Of a stretch of 64,000 bases of DNA, positions 1 to 10,149 are shown one piece after another. Under the pieces are notes generated by a model that was not told the origin of the DNA, searched no databases, and saw nothing but the letters and a program-made list of their open reading frames with translations. Source of the stretch: Linum tenue (Eukaryota; Streptophyta; Magnoliopsida; Malpighiales; Linaceae); contig CAMGYJ010000006.1 in the NCBI GenBank assembly GCA_946122785.1, forward strand, positions 52,286,066 to 52,350,065, in the 5' to 3' direction. Every line of letters starts with the position of its first letter. The first letter of the stretch is position 1. The position numbers and the translations under genes were made by a program.

Positions 1-14
1 TCCTTAGTCAAAAC

Positions 15-1555
15 TTATGTTCTTGATTTAGAGCTGTTTTCAGTTGCGCTGCTGTCAGATTCTACCTCAGGTTTTCTCTCCTCAAGACCTCGAGTCAGCT
101 CAAGCATGTCATATAAGAGAGGTTCCTGTTCAGATTTCTCATCAAGATTATTAGTATCATTAAAAACAACATGCACAGATTCCTCCACCTTTCTAGACCT
201 CTTATTATACACACGATAAGCTTGCCCTTTAATTGAATAGCCTAGAAATATACACTTATCAGACTTGGCATCGAATTTTCCAAGGTAATCCTTGGTATTT
301 AGAACATAACAGGGGCAACCAAAAGGGTGGAAATATGACAAATTGGGAGTTCTGTTTTCATTAATTCATAAGGAGTTTTTCCCAACCCTTTTCGGATAAG
401 AACTCTGTTAATAACATAGCAAGCAGTGCTGACTGCTTCTGCCCAGAAGGATTTAGGCAGATTGTATTCAAGGAGCATAGTACGAGCACATTCAATTATA
501 GTTCTGTTTTTTCTCTCCACTACCCCATTCTGTTGGGGAGTTCTAGGAGCTGAAAAAGTGTGAGTGATCCCAGATTCATTGCAATGAATCTCAAACTCAT
601 CAGAAACAAATTCTCCACCATTATCACTCTTGATAGTTCTAATTTGATCACTATAGATATTGACAAAAGCCTTAAATTTTCTTAAGGCTTCATCTTTATG
701 GGATAGAAAATAAACCCAAGAGAAGCGAGAATAATCATCAACAAGAACAAGTACGTAATTTTTTCCTCCTAAACTAGTCACGTTACAAGGGCCAAACAGA
801 TCCATATGGATCAGTTCAAAAGTGTTTTTAGTAGTGATATCTGGCTTGACTTTGAAAGATTTTTTTCTGTGTTTACCAGCAATGCAAGTTTCACAGAAGA
901 AATCATTTTTTTCTTTCAAGACAGGTATCCCACGCACACAGTTTGACTTAGCAAGTTCTACTAGTTTAGGAAGACTAATATGACCCATCCTTCTGTGCCA
1001 GAGCATCTCTTGCTGACTTGAAACAATGAAGCATGTTTCATTGAAGGCACTTAAGTCATTTAGGTCAATGACATACATGTTGTTAACCCTTTTAGCAACA
1101 AACAAAAAATTTCCATCTTTTAATCTCTCAACAGTGCAATGATCAGCCTTGAAAGCAACTTGATTACCATTGCTACACAGTTGACTAATGGATAAAAGAT
1201 TGTGCTTCAATCCATCAACTAACAAGACATTACGAAAAGAAGGCAAAGGCTGTTGACCAATGGTTCCACACCCAATGATGTTACCATGGCCATTATCACC
1301 GAATATAACTCTGCCACCATCCATAGGTTTTAAAGAAGTGAAAAGAGATCTCTTACCAGACATGTGGTGTGAACAACCACTATCTAAGTACCATTTTCTT
1401 TCTTCTTGATCAGATTTCTCTGAGAGAAGATTCATTTCATTAGTTGCCTTGGACAGTTCTGCAGCCATGAATGCTTCTTCATCAGACCTGTTAACTTCAG
1501 GTTCTGAGTCGTAATCACTCCACGAAGCCTTCATTGCTCTTTCTTTAGCCTTCAA
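15..1555 (-). pseudogene. copia protease and integrase (broken)
   Basis: In order from the right: the aspartic protease core WYLDSGCSHHMSG near 1350-1395; the GAG-pre-integrase zinc site with H-x-x-x-G-H and C-E-T-C residues near 880-1010; and the integrase core with its three acidic residues in HMDLFGPC, IKSDNGGEF and PQQNGVVERKN (about 510-815). After KTPYELMKTELP the frame breaks by one base near 340-355, and the post-integrase segment GCPCYVLNTKDYLGKFDAK continues in another frame to base 15. The reading frame is continuous upstream with the zinc knuckle at about 1565-1605, so there is no separate start codon here. Reverse transcriptase would follow to the left of the window. Confidence 0.92.
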
Positions 1556-2503
1556 AGTTTGGGGGCAATGAGCCCTTATGTGTCCGAGCTTTCCACATTT
1601 GTAGCATGCCTGAGATTCCTTTTCCTGTTGACCTGTCTCAGAATTTCTGGTCTACTGTGACAGCAGCCTATCTTGATAGCCAGATTTGTTACGATCATAA
1701 AATGGAGGTCTTAACTCATCAGATAATCTTTTCTGATCATTTTTATACTTGAGCATACGGTGAAACTTCTTGCTAACTAAGGCAAATTCTTTATCAAAGT
1801 CATTTTCACTATCAGAGTCATAATTCACAGCCTTGGATTTGAAAGCAAGGTTCTTTTTACGTTTCTCATCTTCTTGTCCAACTTGTTTAATTACATGTTC
1901 ATAGCTAAGCAAGGAACCTATGAGTTCATTGATAGGTAAAGTAGTTAAATTCTTTGCTTCCTCAATCGCAGTGCGCTTAGGAAGCCATTCCTTAGGTAAC
2001 GATCTAAGAATCTTCCTATTTAGATCCTTAATTTAAAAGCTTCTTCCTAACCCTTTCAATTTGTTAATAAGCACAGTAAACCGAGAATACATTTCATGTA
2101 TTCCTTCACCATCTATCATATTAAACGTTTCATAATCATGCATCAACAAATCAATACGAGATTCCTTGATATTAGAGGTACCTTCATAGGTGTTTTCCAG
2201 CGCGGTCCAGATTTCTCTTGCAGTCTCTCAGTTCTCCACTTGATCTGCTTCATCTGGATTCATTGCTGACTGAAGCACATGCATGGCCCTCTGGTTCAAC
2301 TGAGCACTCTTCTTCTGCGCCACAGACCAGATTTCCTGCTCGTCTATGTTCATCGGAATTGGTCCGTTCTGAACAATTAGCCAAAGTTCCTCATCTATTC
2401 CCCACATGAACTGTTTCATCCGCTTTTTCCACGCGGTGTAATTAGAACCGGTGAAGATGGGGGGATGATTTAAGGTGGCTTGCCCAAATGACCCTGACGC
2501 CAT
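1556..2503 (-). pseudogene. copia gag with CCHC zinc knuckle (broken)
   Basis: This is the capsid/nucleocapsid region of the copia element. Reading starts at an ATG at 2503 (MASGSFGQATLNHPP). The segment GSNYTAWKKRMKQFMWG is typical of UBN2-type copia gag. One reading frame can be followed leftward through TGA at 2228-2230, TAA at 2033-2035 (after a GLGRSF run) and TAG at 1652-1654; between stops the family pattern KILRSLPKEWLPK and the ELIGSLLSYEH run stay in frame. A zinc knuckle, C-YK-C-GKLG-H-IRAH-C, is encoded at about 1565-1605 and leads in frame into the protease. Three nonsense mutations and no other obvious frame changes indicate decay mainly by point mutation. Confidence 0.9.
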
Positions 2504-2539
2504 CGAATACCTTGGCAGCTGTTAGCTTCGTCAAACCAG

Positions 2540-2551
2540 GCTCTGATACCA
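2540..2551 (-). other. primer binding site (tRNA-Met type)
   Basis: The minus strand reads TGGTATCAGAGC, the standard initiator tRNA-Met complement, two bases inside the LTR. Confidence 0.93.
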
Positions 2552-2553
2552 CT

Positions 2554-3319
2554 TGAGATCAGGTTTGAGCGAAGAAATTAGGTCACGAAAGGGGAAATGG
2601 AACAAACGAAGAAGAACAGAGAAGAATGACTCTTGGTGTACTTCTGATCGAAACTAGAAACTATCACACAACTTCTCTGGGCTGATAGTGAACTCGTGGG
2701 CCTGATAGAGCAGATGGGGATTAGTTGATTTAAGTTGGGCTGAAGGCCCAATCTCGTTGCTGCGAGTCCAGCACTCAACTCTAGTCTCCCTAATGATCTC
2801 GACTATCAGAACCAGAGCAGCTAGAAGCAGAGACTGAGTACGCAAGGGAGAAGGTACAGAAAGTAAAGAACACAAGATGTTTTTAACGAGGTTCACCCGA
2901 GTGCAATGGATACTTCCTCGTCCCAGAATACAGTCTGGGAGACCCTTTATTAAACTGGAAATCAAAGACTCAAGTTAAAAAGAAAAGGAACACCACAACA
3001 GAAGGGAAAAATAAACCGAAACAAAGAACAAAGCCTTAGATCAAACTAATCTGAGTAGAACAATCCACTAGAGAACCTCTTCCCCTCTAGCAAAACCCTC
3101 TTGCAGAACTAAGTCCTTTACCACTTAGTTCTCTTCTTACGCAAAAGTGTCTCAGCTCTGCTGAGATAAGAGCATATATATAGCCTGAAGCTAGCCGTTG
3201 CACCAAATCAGGAAGGCTTCCCAGAATTGCTCCAAAATGATACTTGATTGAGCAATTTCCCTTTTTGGAGAAGATCAACAACGGTCAGAAGATAATTCTG
3301 ACTTTTTTTAAGTCCAACA
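2554..3319 (-). repeat. 5' LTR of the copia element
   Basis: On the minus strand the repeat begins TGTTGGACTT (3319 leftward) and ends GATCTCA at 2554, giving the canonical TG...CA ends and 766 bp. It is followed after two bases by the PBS. A TATA-like run lies at 3173-3182 and is a plausible LTR promoter. The partner LTR is outside the window. Confidence 0.85.
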
Positions 3320-3830
3320 ATTGGGAACAATCAAGATCTTCCTCCTCCTCGATGCTCTCATTCGTGCCTTCAAGCACGGTTTGGAGGGCAAGATGTCATG
3401 TAAGATCATAGAAATGATTCTCTTGCTCCTCCGCCTTCGTGACTTGGTCTTCAAAGTTGCTCATGGGAAGGGGAAAGTGATGAGAGTCGTCTATGCAATC
3501 TTCTTGGTCATCCTCCCCACGGGAGCTCTCCGAGGTGAGATCCTCTTGATCCACATGGTTTTCATTGATTGCCCTTTCAACCTCCTCTTTCCCCTCCAAC
3601 GATGAGAGATGATGGCTTGCACAATCACGTGCCACCTTCTCTTCTAATGTCAAACCGGGAGGAGGGAGGGGTTGGAAATCCATGTTGAAGCTTGTTCTTT
3701 CAAAGTTTTTCATGGCAAGCTCCAACTTGGAATTCTCTTCGGGTTGTGGGAGATCCAAGTTTGGGGGAGGAATTCCCGATTCCCTTTTTCAAATAACGAC
3801 ATAACCCTTTTTCAAATAACCTAGAATGGT
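3320..3830 (-). pseudogene. Athila/Tat-type gypsy internal region with acidic ORF remnant
   Basis: Between the copia insertion and the gypsy PBS lies an open frame of 120 codons (3396-3758) beginning MDLPQPEENSKLELAMKN. It is rich in Glu/Asp and contains blocks such as LTLEEKVARDCASHHLSSLE. The LPQPE...LELA pattern and the later acidic helix resemble the ORF of the non-autonomous element at 8796-10015, which also sits just inside its PBS. I therefore read it as the same kind of element-encoded protein, cut short by the copia insertion. A 24-bp near-tandem duplication of ccctttttcaaataac lies at about 3782-3822. No catalytic domain is present. Confidence 0.6.
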
Positions 3831-3848
3831 TCCCCAGCAACGACACCA
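3831..3848 (-). other. gypsy primer binding site, Athila/Tat type
   Basis: The minus strand reads TGGTGTCGTTGCTGGGGA, a diverged form of the TGGCGCCGTTGCCGGGGA block found next to Athila/Tat-type LTRs. It lies six bases from the LTR end at 3855. Confidence 0.85.
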
Positions 3849-3854
3849 AAAATA

Positions 3855-5347
3855 TGACTCGATCTAACTACAACATCCCAATCTCCGGCCAAGTATAACC
3901 GGCGACCGGGTGCAACATAAGGCAAGCAAGCAATAATAATTTATCGTACCACGAGGATCTAGGCTTACCCTACTTCAGGTTTAGGATTCGTTATCTAGCC
4001 AACTTAGAGTAGTGATTAGGAAAACTAAGCTAACTAACCTAGACTAACCATTAACCTAGCTATTTACAAGGTTTGGAGCTCCCTTGGGTTAAATCCCCTA
4101 TTTCCGACATTTGGATCGATGTTGAGTATCCTCCTAGTTTGATAGACCCACTATCCTACCGTTAGGAGATGAACTCCCTCGGGACGGAACCGAAACGGTG
4201 AAGTGATGGATGGGTAGGAGCCCTATTCAACCTAGGGCGGCACCCCTATATAGTATGAGATCGATCCAATCGACTCCCTTGGGGACTGCCCGGACGATAT
4301 GGGGTGAGGAGTTGTTTCCCTCCTAGGTCAAAAGCTCGATTGACTCAATTACTCTACCGTTAGGAAATAGACTCCCTCGGGAATGACCCGAAACGGCGAA
4401 TCGATGAATGTGGTAGGCTCTATTCAACCTAGGGCATCCCTATATCGTAGGAGATTGATGGAATCGACTCCATCGGGGATTACCCGAACGATATAGGGTG
4501 AGGAGTGACCCGAAGACGCCAATAATGAGCTAGCTCTAAGGGGAATTTCTCCCTCCTAGGTCAAAAGCTCAATACATGAAAATGGAAACCCAACTCATGT
4601 TATTCATGTAAACATCCATCAATTAAGTAAAATCATCAATCAAACATGGAATATGTCACATACATCAACATTAAACCCAAATCTAGACCTAGGGTTCTTA
4701 AACCAAGAGAAGAGGGTGAGTTTCTAGAGAGAGAAGAGAGAAATTACAAATTTGAGCCCAAGATCTTCTTCTTCTTCTAGGCTTGAATCATTGTTTTCAA
4801 GATCAATTCAAGCCTCCAATTAAGCTCCAAGATCACTCAAGCACTCTCCCTCTCTCTCTAGAACTCCCCTTTGGTGTTTTGGGTTCAAACCCTAGAGAAA
4901 GAAACTATTTCCTCTCCCAAAAACCAGCTCCACCTTTTCTTCCTTCTGCTGCTGCCTTTTATACCCAGATCGAAGGTTGTTCACAGTCTGAGTTCATGGC
5001 CGTAAATTCGAAGCCTGGACCGTGAACTCGAACCAATTCGCGTCGTTTCACTACAACACTTCACGATCTGGAGCTAAAGTTCACAGTCCTACGACCGTGA
5101 ACTGACAATTCACCAGTAACCTCTGGAAACGTTCTGGAACCCGACCATTATCGGGTTTTTTTCACTTTTTGGCACTCTTCGATCTCCGATCTACCCGAAA
5201 CTCGTCCTCGACCTTCCCACACGTGCTAGAACCTGAAATGTAATAAAACAATCACAACCTAGCGTAAAATAGATCGAGGGACGGTGATCTGCTAAACAAA
5301 ACAGGTAAGAAATGAGGGATAAAATGTGTGCATTTGGACCCGAATCA
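3855..5347 (-). repeat. Athila/Tat-type LTR, copy A
   Basis: On the minus strand it begins TGATTCGGGTCC at 5347 and ends GAGTCA at 3855 (1493 bp). The first 150 bases contain the family block ACGCTAGGTTGTG then TCGAGGACGAGTTTCGGG, found also at 5755-6023, 32562-34365 and 54545-56153. It contains repeated 'gttcac..gtgaac' runs (about 4980-5110). It is flanked by a PBS on its 3' side and a polypurine tract on its 5' side, so it is simultaneously in a 3'-LTR and a 5'-LTR context. Confidence 0.85.
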
Positions 5348-5361
5348 CTCCCCCACACTTG
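5348..5361 (-). other. polypurine tract of a gypsy element
   Basis: The minus strand reads AAGTGTGGGGGAG directly before the TGATTCGG start of the LTR. The preceding GCTTGGGGACAAGC block is the usual sequence between pol and the 3' LTR in plant Athila/Tat elements. Confidence 0.82.
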
Positions 5362-5754
5362 AACGTTTGCTTGTCCCCAAGCAAACCAAGTACAAAACAA
5401 GGTAAGCTTGCAACTTCTCTTTTCAAAAAAAAAAATTATTGGGGCAAATCATAGGGTACAAAACGAATGAATCACAACGGTTATTTGACACCAACCTATG
5501 GACAGAAACAAAGTAATCTTGGAAACCACCACAAACGACATTCAACTGTATTAAGGTTTTGTAAATGAAGAGTTCTCACATTATTTATCAACCAACACAT
5601 AACTTGCTTCAACGACTCACCAATCACAATCACTCATGCATGAAGATCACATCATAGGAACGAACGATCGAGCAACCTAGGTCCTCACCGGGGTATAAGA
5701 AATGAACAAAACATGATGATTGAATCACTCACTCTCGACCAGTGGGTCAGGACC
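5362..5754 (-). other. gypsy 3' untranslated remnant, no gene
   Basis: The stretch begins with the GCTTGGGGACAAGC block (minus) that precedes the PPT, then turns into AT-rich sequence without an open frame of note. I see nothing else in it. Confidence 0.5.
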
Positions 5755-6023
5755 ATTTGATGCAAAAGATGTGCATATTCACGCTCAATCCTAACGACCG
5801 TGACAATTGCGTCCAAACCGTGACTTTGGACATTTTTTCACTTTTCGGCGCTTTTCGACCTCCAATCGACCCGAAACTCGTCATTGACCTTCCCACATCT
5901 GCTAGGACATGAAATGTAACAAAACAAGCACAACCTAGCATAAAATAGGTCGAGGGACGGTGATCTACTAAACAAAAAGGGCAAGAAATGAGGGGTAAAA
6001 TGTGTGCATTTGGACCCGAATCA
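5755..6023 (-). repeat. truncated Athila/Tat LTR fragment (5' end of LTR)
   Basis: On the minus strand it starts TGATTCGGGTCC at 6023 and follows copy A for about 270 bases (ATTTTACCCCTCATTTC, ACGCTAGGTTGTGC, then a cacggtc-type segment) before similarity ends. No PPT precedes it. It abuts, head to head, a plus-oriented 3' LTR half that starts at 6024. Confidence 0.75.
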
Positions 6024-6225
6024 GTTTTCTTAGGCAATTCATTGTCTCCTAGTTAGGTTAATGTAGGGCAAACCTCCTATTTCGTATTATCACCTAGGGT
6101 TTGGTTGTGGGTGGCCGTCCGAACTCCGATTTGAGGGTGAAGTCTAACTAATCCTTCGTCAATAGGTCGACAGGGTCACGTTGGTGGCTTGGATCATATC
6201 CCCTTTCCTCGACCTAAAGGCTAAG
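6024..6225 (+). repeat. Athila/Tat LTR 3' half, first piece (interrupted)
   Basis: The block 'gtagggcaaacctc', then 'ggccgtccgaactccg', corresponds to the 3' half of LTR copies B and C (for example 33560-33660 and 55540-55620). It continues after the inserted element at 11534. The last five bases, ctaag (6221-6225), are the target-site duplication of that insertion. Confidence 0.72.
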
Positions 6226-7586
6226 TGACACGCTACGACACAACACCTAACAATGGCCAAGTGTAACCAATGAAAGGGACTGCAGTAAGTGGTGCAAGTA
6301 ATAAATATCGAATCCTCGGGTCTCTAGATGTACTATTACTCAGCTTATGTTCATTATCTAGCAAATCAGATTAAGGATTGATTAACTTAACTAAACTACT
6401 CTACTAACGAAACTAAGTAAAACTACTAATTACAGTTTGGGAACTCACTTAGGTATGATTCCCCCTAGCTCCTCAATTAGGTCCAAGTTGTAATTCCTTT
6501 TGGTTGTTTTACTGTTGATTAAACTGCGAAAGATCCTAAATTAGCTTGGAATCTCTTAAGTTGACCAAGCCCTCTTAGACAGAATACCTGGCAGGCGACT
6601 AGCCTTCATCGGGATAGACTGCTAAGGCGATTCACACAGATATCCACTACTGGAATGAATTCCAGTACAAAGTAGAGAATTGACTGACTCTCGCACAGCC
6701 AATTCACTGCTATCAATCAAGGAAGCTCTCTTAACCTAATCAGATTCTATCTATCAAAGGTTAAAGCAGAAACCAAGAGAATTTGATCAAGATTTAATTG
6801 ACTCAATAAATCATGTCTCAATCGATTATAATCACACAATATAGCATCCAAAACTTCATACAAGAAAGATCCTAACATAGAGTTCCTCAAAACCTAAGTA
6901 AAGGGAAGTTACTCCATAGAGAAGAGAGAGACTGCAGAAATCTTATCTAGATCTTCAATCTCCATCTCCAAGCTTGATTCTCGAGCTCCAATGGTGAAGA
7001 AATCCTCCAAAATAGCTCCAAGAATAGCTCTAGATCACCCTCTCTCTCTCTCTTTAGTTCGTCCCTTGGGTGTTTGGGATCCAAAACTCAGCACTCCCTC
7101 TCCAAAAATTGCAAAACAACTTATATACCCGCTGAAACTCGCACCCCCTACTTGCACGACCGTGCAAATTGAGGTTTTGGCCGTGCAAACCCCTGGGAAA
7201 CCCACACGGCCGTGCACAATTTCCAGCATGCACTCCTAAGCTTCGTTGATCTCGTTTGAGCTCGTTTGACCTCCGATTCAGGTGTCGTTTGATCCCAGAT
7301 GCTCGTAGTCTTGTCCTATTTCTTTTCATTAAAAGCTTTCATGATTATTTGCAATAAAATGAGGTATAAATTCATTCTTTCTCAATTCATTCCCGAGTTT
7401 CTCACCCCGAGTCGCCAATTGATCTCCTATTGACTTGAAACTTGCGCCTTGGCTTCACTTTACATGCTAGGACCTGAAATGTGATAAAGGAACACAACCT
7501 AGCGTAAAATAGTCCAAGAAATCAAAAACTCAAGCCAAAATGATCAAGAAACGAGGGTGCAAACATGTGCAAATACGACGTTATCA
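6226..7586 (-). repeat. 3' LTR of the non-autonomous element
   Basis: The ends are plus tgacac...ttatca (1361 bp). On the minus strand it starts TGATAACGTCG. A TATATAAG-type box lies at 7119-7126 on the minus strand. Pairs of cgaccgtgcaaa/ggccgtgc motifs occur at 7158-7215. Confidence 0.9.
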
Positions 7587-7603
7587 AATTCCCCCACACT
7601 TAA
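7587..7603 (-). other. polypurine tract of the non-autonomous element
   Basis: The minus strand reads TTAAGTGTGGGGGAATT directly before the 3' LTR start. A second, similar block sits at about 8500-8533 (ACAATGTCGTGCTTAAG then TGTGGGGGG), as in the 3' region of related elements. Confidence 0.8.
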
Positions 7604-8795
7604 CCGTTTGCTTGTCCCCAAGCAAGCCTGACTCAAACCAATGCAACTATCCAGAAATTTATAGAAACAGGCAACCACGATCGTCGGTAGAGGATTTCCT
7701 AGATCATTTAGCAGCTTACGAGGTCAACCGACGCACAAGTCATCTCCTAGCTTCTTCGGCGAGAACGCTAGTCTCGAGTCTCATGGCAAATAGTGATTAG
7801 AGGACAAATGAATCGTGGACGAAGGGACTCTCAAAAACAAAAAATCATGGACTCACATTTTTAAGGTTCTCTATTTTCTTCTTGAAGATGGTTGGAACCC
7901 TTTTTTTTTCTTCTTGTTTCTCTTTTTTTCAAGGGTTCCAACCTGTTTTTTTTCTTCAGAAAATGGGGCTCCCACCTAGCAAAGGTTTTGAGGAAGCCCG
8001 GCTCTTACCGGCCATGCCGGGAGCGGATGTCTCGAGCCTCGTGCGGGGGAATAAATGTAAGGGGGCTGGAGGTAGTAGGTGGAAATTGGGAACAGATTCC
8101 CGTCCCCCCTTACACACTTTCGCCCTTTTCGCACGGGAGACGTTATTTTAAAGCACATTTTCTAGAACCTTTTACTTCAAAACATGATAGAGGTGTCCAT
8201 GACAGATAGAGAGCCCACAATACCACATAATTCAAGGGTCCTAAGATCACTAATTCACACAATCAACCAACACAATATGAAGAAGAAAGGAGACTTCTTA
8301 AATGCATCAACATCCTCCATAGTGCTACACTACCTCCCTAGGTTGCATATTACTATAAAGACTGTCAATTCAAAGCATACTGAGCAGGAAGTTGCAAAGA
8401 GCACGTGCTTGGAGCCCTCAAATAAAAATTTGGACAGACGACTAGGCTCCAAGCACACACATACAGCCAAAACATTCACACGCATACATAATCGAACATC
8501 CCCCCACACTTAAGCACGACATTGTCCTCAATGGAGGAAATATAATGAGGGTAGAACGAAGTTACCAAATCAAGTGTGAATGATGGTGAACGGGGCAGGC
8601 GGTGCATTCCAGGAGGAGAGAGAGCAGTCAGAACACAAACACCACACAAAATCTCACAAAGGTTGAGTTATTGGCTCTAAAATCAAAAGACAAACTGACT
8701 CAACCGAAGAGACATAGGGAAAGAAAGTGCAAACCGACTGGTTGGGTTGCCACCCAACAAGCGCTTCTTTCACGTCGTGAGCCAGACAATGGCTC
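7604..8795 (-). other. 3' non-coding region of the non-autonomous element
   Basis: There is no convincing gene. Blocks seen are the GCTTGGGGACAAGC segment (about 7608-7625), T-rich runs at 7895-7960, and the 'ttgggttgccacccaac' segment at about 8742-8760, a piece recurrent in the 3' regions of Athila/Tat-type elements (compare 52640-52660). Confidence 0.5.
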
Positions 8796-10015
8796 TTAAA
8801 TTTCGGTCCATGCTAGAACCTCCTTGAAGTTGATGTTCTCGTCGGCGAGGCGGAGTCTTAAGTCACGAGCACTTGGTATGACTGGTGATGTAGGCTCATG
8901 TACTTGATGATTATGAAGTCTCCACCCGCGAGACCTCTTCTTTTCTTCCTCTCTCGTCTCATTGCCCCAAACCAGATATGACAGCATTGACTGACCACCA
9001 TCGTGTCCACCAAGAGGGACCGATGTCGATGTGGCCTTGGTCTGGCAAAGAGACACTACAAATGGGTCCTTGCCAAGCAGCTCCTTGAATTTTGGTGGAG
9101 ATATCACAAGTAACTCATAGCCGGTGCAAGCCTCTTCCACCTCAACTTCGTCCTCAGCCTGGACGCCAATTGCTTCTTCAACCCCCTTCCTTCCTTAGAA
9201 TTTGATTCCTCCCCTGGGAAAAGATCAAGAACTTCCTCTAATTCACTTCTGTCATCCTCCACAACTTCTTTCCTCATCCTTTCTCGCTCTTCTTCTTCTA
9301 GCACGGATTGGAGAGCATGTCGGCATGCAATCTTTTCAATAAGATCAGCTTGCATCTCCTCACTCATGCCCGCCTCTTCAGCGCTCGGTGTGGGATTCGG
9401 AAAGGTATGGTTGGCTACAACAGGACATTGCTGATCATGATCATCACAAAAGCTCTTTATGACAAACTCTGTATGCTCCACGACATCCTCATGATTGCCT
9501 TCTTCTTCCTCCTTCTCTGCTTGTATTGTAACATAATGGTTGTCTTGAGAAAACTGTGCAGAAGCTTTCTCAATGACCTCTATGTGCTTCTTTATGCTCC
9601 AAAGGGTCTCCTCTGTTTCACTGGGAAAGGAGAAGTCAGTTTGGGAAATGGCCTGAACATGAGGATCCAACTCGGGAAAGGATCTCTTAGGTACTCGAGC
9701 AATCTGCTCCACGAGAAGCCTCAAGTGATAATTTGGATCTGGCTGTGGAGTGTAGCATGGCTCTGTCGGATGGCCCGTGAAGGCTGTGGCTAGCTCAAGA
9801 TCTGATGGCCCTTCTGGTTGTGGGAGGAATTCTTCTTGATAAGGATATTTTTCTTGAAATATCCAGGGTTCTGATTGTTCTTCGTAGTAGGGGAGTTGGT
9901 ACTGAAACCGAACTCCATAGTCTTCTCCTCCTTGGTTGCTCCAGGAAGTCTCTGGGTAAGACCACTCGGTTGGTGGTGGATACCCCCAATGATTGGAGAA
10001 GCCATGAGAATCCAT
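8796..10015 (-). pseudogene. acidic protein of the non-autonomous LTR element (frameshifted)
   Basis: The main open frame, 303 codons from ATG at 10015 to 9104, begins MDSHGFSNHWGYPPPTEWSY about 115 bases inside the PBS. It has an aromatic/Pro/Gln-rich first third, then a Glu-rich region (QAEKEEEEGNHEDVVEHTE and VLEEEERERMRKE). Near 9105-9185 the frame changes, and a second frame (9140-8796) continues with YELLVISPPKFKELLGKDPF. Together the two frames give about 400 residues, so one frameshift probably separates parts of a single protein. No protease, polymerase or zinc knuckle is visible. The first part resembles the remnant at 3396-3758. I do not recognise a function; a gag-like structural role would be a guess from its position only. 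Confidence 0.65.
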
Positions 10016-10130
10016 GTTTCATATCTGCACCAGCAAAAACAGAACACCCAAGTGAAAAACAAGGATGGAAAAGAAAAGAAAATGCTAAAGTAACAAACTT
10101 CTGTCTTTCCTAATAATCTAGAAAGTCCAC

Positions 10131-10143
10131 GGCAACGGCGCCA
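10131..10143 (-). other. primer binding site of the non-autonomous element
   Basis: The minus strand reads TGGCGCCGTTGCC, six bases inside the 5' LTR, the classic Athila/Tat-type PBS. Confidence 0.9.
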
Positions 10144-10149
10144 AAAACT

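Larger units (their letters stand above)
1..3319 (-). mobile_element. Ty1/copia LTR retrotransposon, 5' part
   Basis: The element reads right to left: 5' LTR (2554-3319), primer binding site (2540-2551), gag, protease and integrase, then it leaves the window at base 1, so reverse transcriptase, RNase H and the 3' LTR are not visible. The order protease-integrase before reverse transcriptase, the DSGC protease motif and the tRNA-Met-type PBS define Ty1/copia. Gag and the zinc knuckle resemble the SIRE/Tork-type lineages, but the lineage call is tentative. The copy is dead: there are in-frame stops in gag (2228-2230, 2033-2035, 1652-1654) and a frameshift after integrase near 340-355. It inserted into Athila/Tat-type gypsy sequence that resumes at 3320; the target duplication cannot be checked because the other end is outside the window. 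Confidence 0.93.

Noticed and set aside
7892..8209. Overlapping plus-strand frames with Phe-rich starts
   Set aside because: They come from poly-T runs in the 3' region of the non-autonomous element.
9308..9793. 161-codon plus-strand frame
   Set aside because: It is antisense to the acidic ORF of the non-autonomous LTR element, with no recognisable domain, and the minus-strand frame fits the position after the PBS.
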